Positions 62,756-64,000 of a stretch of DNA of 64,000 nt are shown here, piece by piece (positions within the stretch are counted from its first letter, which is position 1; each line of letters begins with the position of its first letter). The stretch is from an uncultured Cohaesibacter sp. (GTDB lineage: Bacteria; Pseudomonadota; Alphaproteobacteria; Rhizobiales; Cohaesibacteraceae). The DNA lies in the NCBI RefSeq assembly GCF_963667045.1, contig NZ_OY762934.1, positions 3,612,501 to 3,676,500 on the forward strand, written 5' to 3'. The translations under genes and the position numbers were made by a program. The notes under the pieces are model-generated. The model did not search any database. It was not told the DNA's origin and was given only the letters and a program-made list of their open reading frames with translations.

Positions 62756-63607
62756 ATGAGTAGGATGACTTTGGAATTTGAACTGGATAACCCCGAGTTT
62801 CCTGAAAAACTCGAAAAGAAGGCCATGAAAAGCGGTGGGTATCCTTACAAGGACAAGCTCAAGCGCAGCACCTATGAAGAAGAACTGGAAGCGCTGCAGG
62901 TCGAACTGGTCAAGGCTCAGGAGTGGGTCAAGGAAACCGGCGAACGTGTCGTCTGCCTGTTCGAGGGGCGTGATGCGGCTGGCAAGGGGGGCTGCATCAA
63001 GGTTCTTACGCAATATACCAATCCACGCAACGTGCGATCCGTGGCGCTGTCCAAGCCCAGCGACGTGGAGCGCGGACAATGGTACTTCCAGCGTTATGCC
63101 CAGCAATTGCCGACCCGAGGCGAAATGGTGCTGTTCGACCGGTCTTGGTACAACCGCGCCGGGGTGGAGCCCGTCATGGGGTTCAGTACGCCCGAGCAGA
63201 CCGAGAAATTCCTTGTCGATGCGCCACGGTTCGAGAAGATGGTGCGGGACAGCGGCACGCGGCTGTTCAAGTTCTGGCTCAATATTGGTCGGGAAATGCA
63301 GTGGAAACGGTTCCACGATCGCCGCCACAGCCCGCTCAAATACTGGAAGCTGTCGCCGATTGATCTGGAGGCGCTGGACAAGTGGGATGCCTATACCGAG
63401 GCGCGCAATCGCATGCTGAAAGAAACGCACCAACCGCATTCGCCCTGGATCGTCATCCGCTCCAATGACAAGCGCCGCGCCCGGATCAACATGATGCGCT
63501 ATCTGCTCAATGAGCTGCCCTATCCCAAGAAGAATCAATCGCTGCTTGAGCATATCGATCCGGAAATTCTCGGTTTTGGCTATGATTTCCTCAAGCACGA
63601 GGAATAG
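62756..63607 (+). CDS. ppk2: Polyphosphate kinase 2
   Basis: A 283-residue single-domain PPK2, which moves phosphate between polyphosphate and nucleoside diphosphates. Walker A is FEGRDAAGKGG at about residue 70, the lid/acceptor part is RAGVEPVMGF, Walker B is MVLFDRSWYNR, and the C-terminal LKYWKLSPIDLEALDKWDAY with RARINMMRYLL matches class I PPK2. The ATG at 62756 has AGAGG nearby; a second at 62765 is possible. It stands alone and is followed by a strong terminator. Confidence 0.93.
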   Translation: MSRMTLEFELDNPEFPEKLEKKAMKSGGYPYKDKLKRSTYEEELEALQVELVKAQEWVKETGERVVCLFEGRDAAGKGGCIKVLTQYTNPRNVRSVALSKPSDVERGQWYFQRYAQQLPTRGEMVLFDRSWYNRAGVEPVMGFSTPEQTEKFLVDAPRFEKMVRDSGTRLFKFWLNIGREMQWKRFHDRRHSPLKYWKLSPIDLEALDKWDAYTEARNRMLKETHQPHSPWIVIRSNDKRRARINMMRYLLNELPYPKKNQSLLEHIDPEILGFGYDFLKHEE

Positions 63608-63632
63608 GTATGGGTCGGGTATGGAATGGCAA

Positions 63633-63666
63633 AAGAAAAGCGGGTTTTTTAACCCGCTTTTCTGTC
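63633..63666. terminator. Rho-independent terminator, bidirectional
   Basis: An 11-bp stem AAAAGCGGGTT / AACCCGCTTTT with a TTTT loop and a T-rich tail on both strands. It lies between the convergent ppk2 and znuA genes, 26 bp after the ppk2 stop. Confidence 0.9.
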
Positions 63667-63695
63667 TGTTGTGGTTATTCGATGGCTTGCAGTCT

Positions 63696-64000
63696 CTATT
63701 GCAGGCACTCCCGAATCTTGTCGGCATTGTAGTGCATCAGGGCGTCATAGAGATCCGGCCCGAGTTTGAGATTGGTGCCCGTCGGGTCCATTTGACCGAT
63801 TTTGGTGTCAGTGCCTTCGACAAGGGTGTTGAGAATCTTGTCTGAGAATTGCGGCTCAGCCATGATGCACACAACGTTGAGCTCTTTCAGCTTGGCCCGG
63901 ATTTCGCGGACACGGGCAGCGCCCGGTGCCACGCCCGGCTGCAGCATGACCGAGCCGACAGCCGAAATGCCAAAGCGGTTTTCGAAATAGTGATAGGCAT
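63696..64000 (-). CDS. znuA: Zinc ABC transporter substrate-binding protein ZnuA, C-terminal part
   Basis: The last ~101 residues of a metal-binding periplasmic protein; the start lies beyond the right edge. HYFENRFGISAVGSV followed by PGAARVREIRAKL and VVCIMAEPQFSDKIL is the conserved C-lobe of ZnuA-type proteins, including the Glu-Pro-Gln-Phe segment. GQMDPTGTNLKLGPDLY is the final loop that holds the last ligand Asp. The paired cysteines (VVCIM and the terminal RECLQ) are typical of zinc-specific members. Confidence 0.87.
   Translation of the reverse strand, partial: AYHYFENRFGISAVGSVMLQPGVAPGAARVREIRAKLKELNVVCIMAEPQFSDKILNTLVEGTDTKIGQMDPTGTNLKLGPDLYDALMHYNADKIRECLQ

Overview
The window reads as chromosomal DNA of an alphaproteobacterium, most likely of the order Hyphomicrobiales. 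Supporting this are the lysA-lptM-argH block, the hisC-tyrA pair, a CpdR-like regulator, a HIG1-type twin-transmembrane gene beside a cobalamin adenosyltransferase gene, and a large part of the ethylmalonyl-CoA pathway. A facultatively anaerobic marine genus such as Cohaesibacter would fit, because the window also encodes an [FeFe] hydrogenase, but that placement is inference. Coding density is high. I see no insertion sequence, prophage, CRISPR array or rRNA gene. There is one tRNA, tRNA-Leu(CAA) at 36583-36669.

Layout. 1-4.8 kb: end of an unidentified gene, hisC-tyrA, a DUF2125 membrane protein, a ChaC-type gamma-glutamylcyclotransferase and a small unknown gene. 4.9-8.5 kb: plsC, a YdcF-type protein and ftsE-ftsX. 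8.7-11.2 kb: a zinc-ribbon membrane protein with six tandem FliM-like peptides, hpt and a CpdR-like receiver. 11.3-15.5 kb: lysA, lptM, argH, a TlpA-type thioredoxin and a YjfB-like protein. 15.7-31.0 kb: hbd, etfA, etfB, a rhomboid protease, a cobalamin adenosyltransferase, a PagL-like deacylase, mcd, and the divergent pair ccr/ecm, interspersed with an SDR, a VOC protein, an EamA transporter and a BrkB-type protein. 31.1-37.4 kb: a hybrid histidine kinase, an AEC transporter, gluQRS, an AlkA-type glycosylase, dsbB, a DedA-type protein, tRNA-Leu and hutD. 37.9-46.5 kb: a signalling island. 46.6-50.4 kb: a two-gene [FeFe] hydrogenase operon. 51.0-54.3 kb: a NitT/TauT-type ABC transporter and a TSUP permease. 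54.4-64 kb: an M20 amidohydrolase, a D,D-carboxypeptidase, a TusA-like protein, a DUF924 protein, an acetyltransferase, a CAP lipoprotein, a large MscS-type channel, a polyphosphate kinase 2 and the 3' end of znuA.

How the genes work together. Ccr, Ecm and Mcd are three signature enzymes of the ethylmalonyl-CoA route for acetyl-CoA assimilation. EtfAB can take electrons from Mcd, Hbd interconverts C4 acyl-CoAs, and the adenosyltransferase can make the B12 coenzyme that Ecm needs. TGC-rich palindromes and repeats lie upstream of ccr/ecm, mcd and hbd, which suggests shared control.

The parts most worth following are these. First, an [FeFe] hydrogenase whose partner fuses the iron-sulfur end of NuoF to an NfnB/GltD-like flavoprotein and lacks the usual NuoF FMN domain. 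Second, the signalling island, which pairs a CheB-CheR-PAS-GAF-kinase fusion with one intact receiver-kinase and two proteins that look like kinases that have lost ATP binding. Third, the zinc-ribbon protein with six copies of a peptide resembling the CheY-binding tip of FliM.
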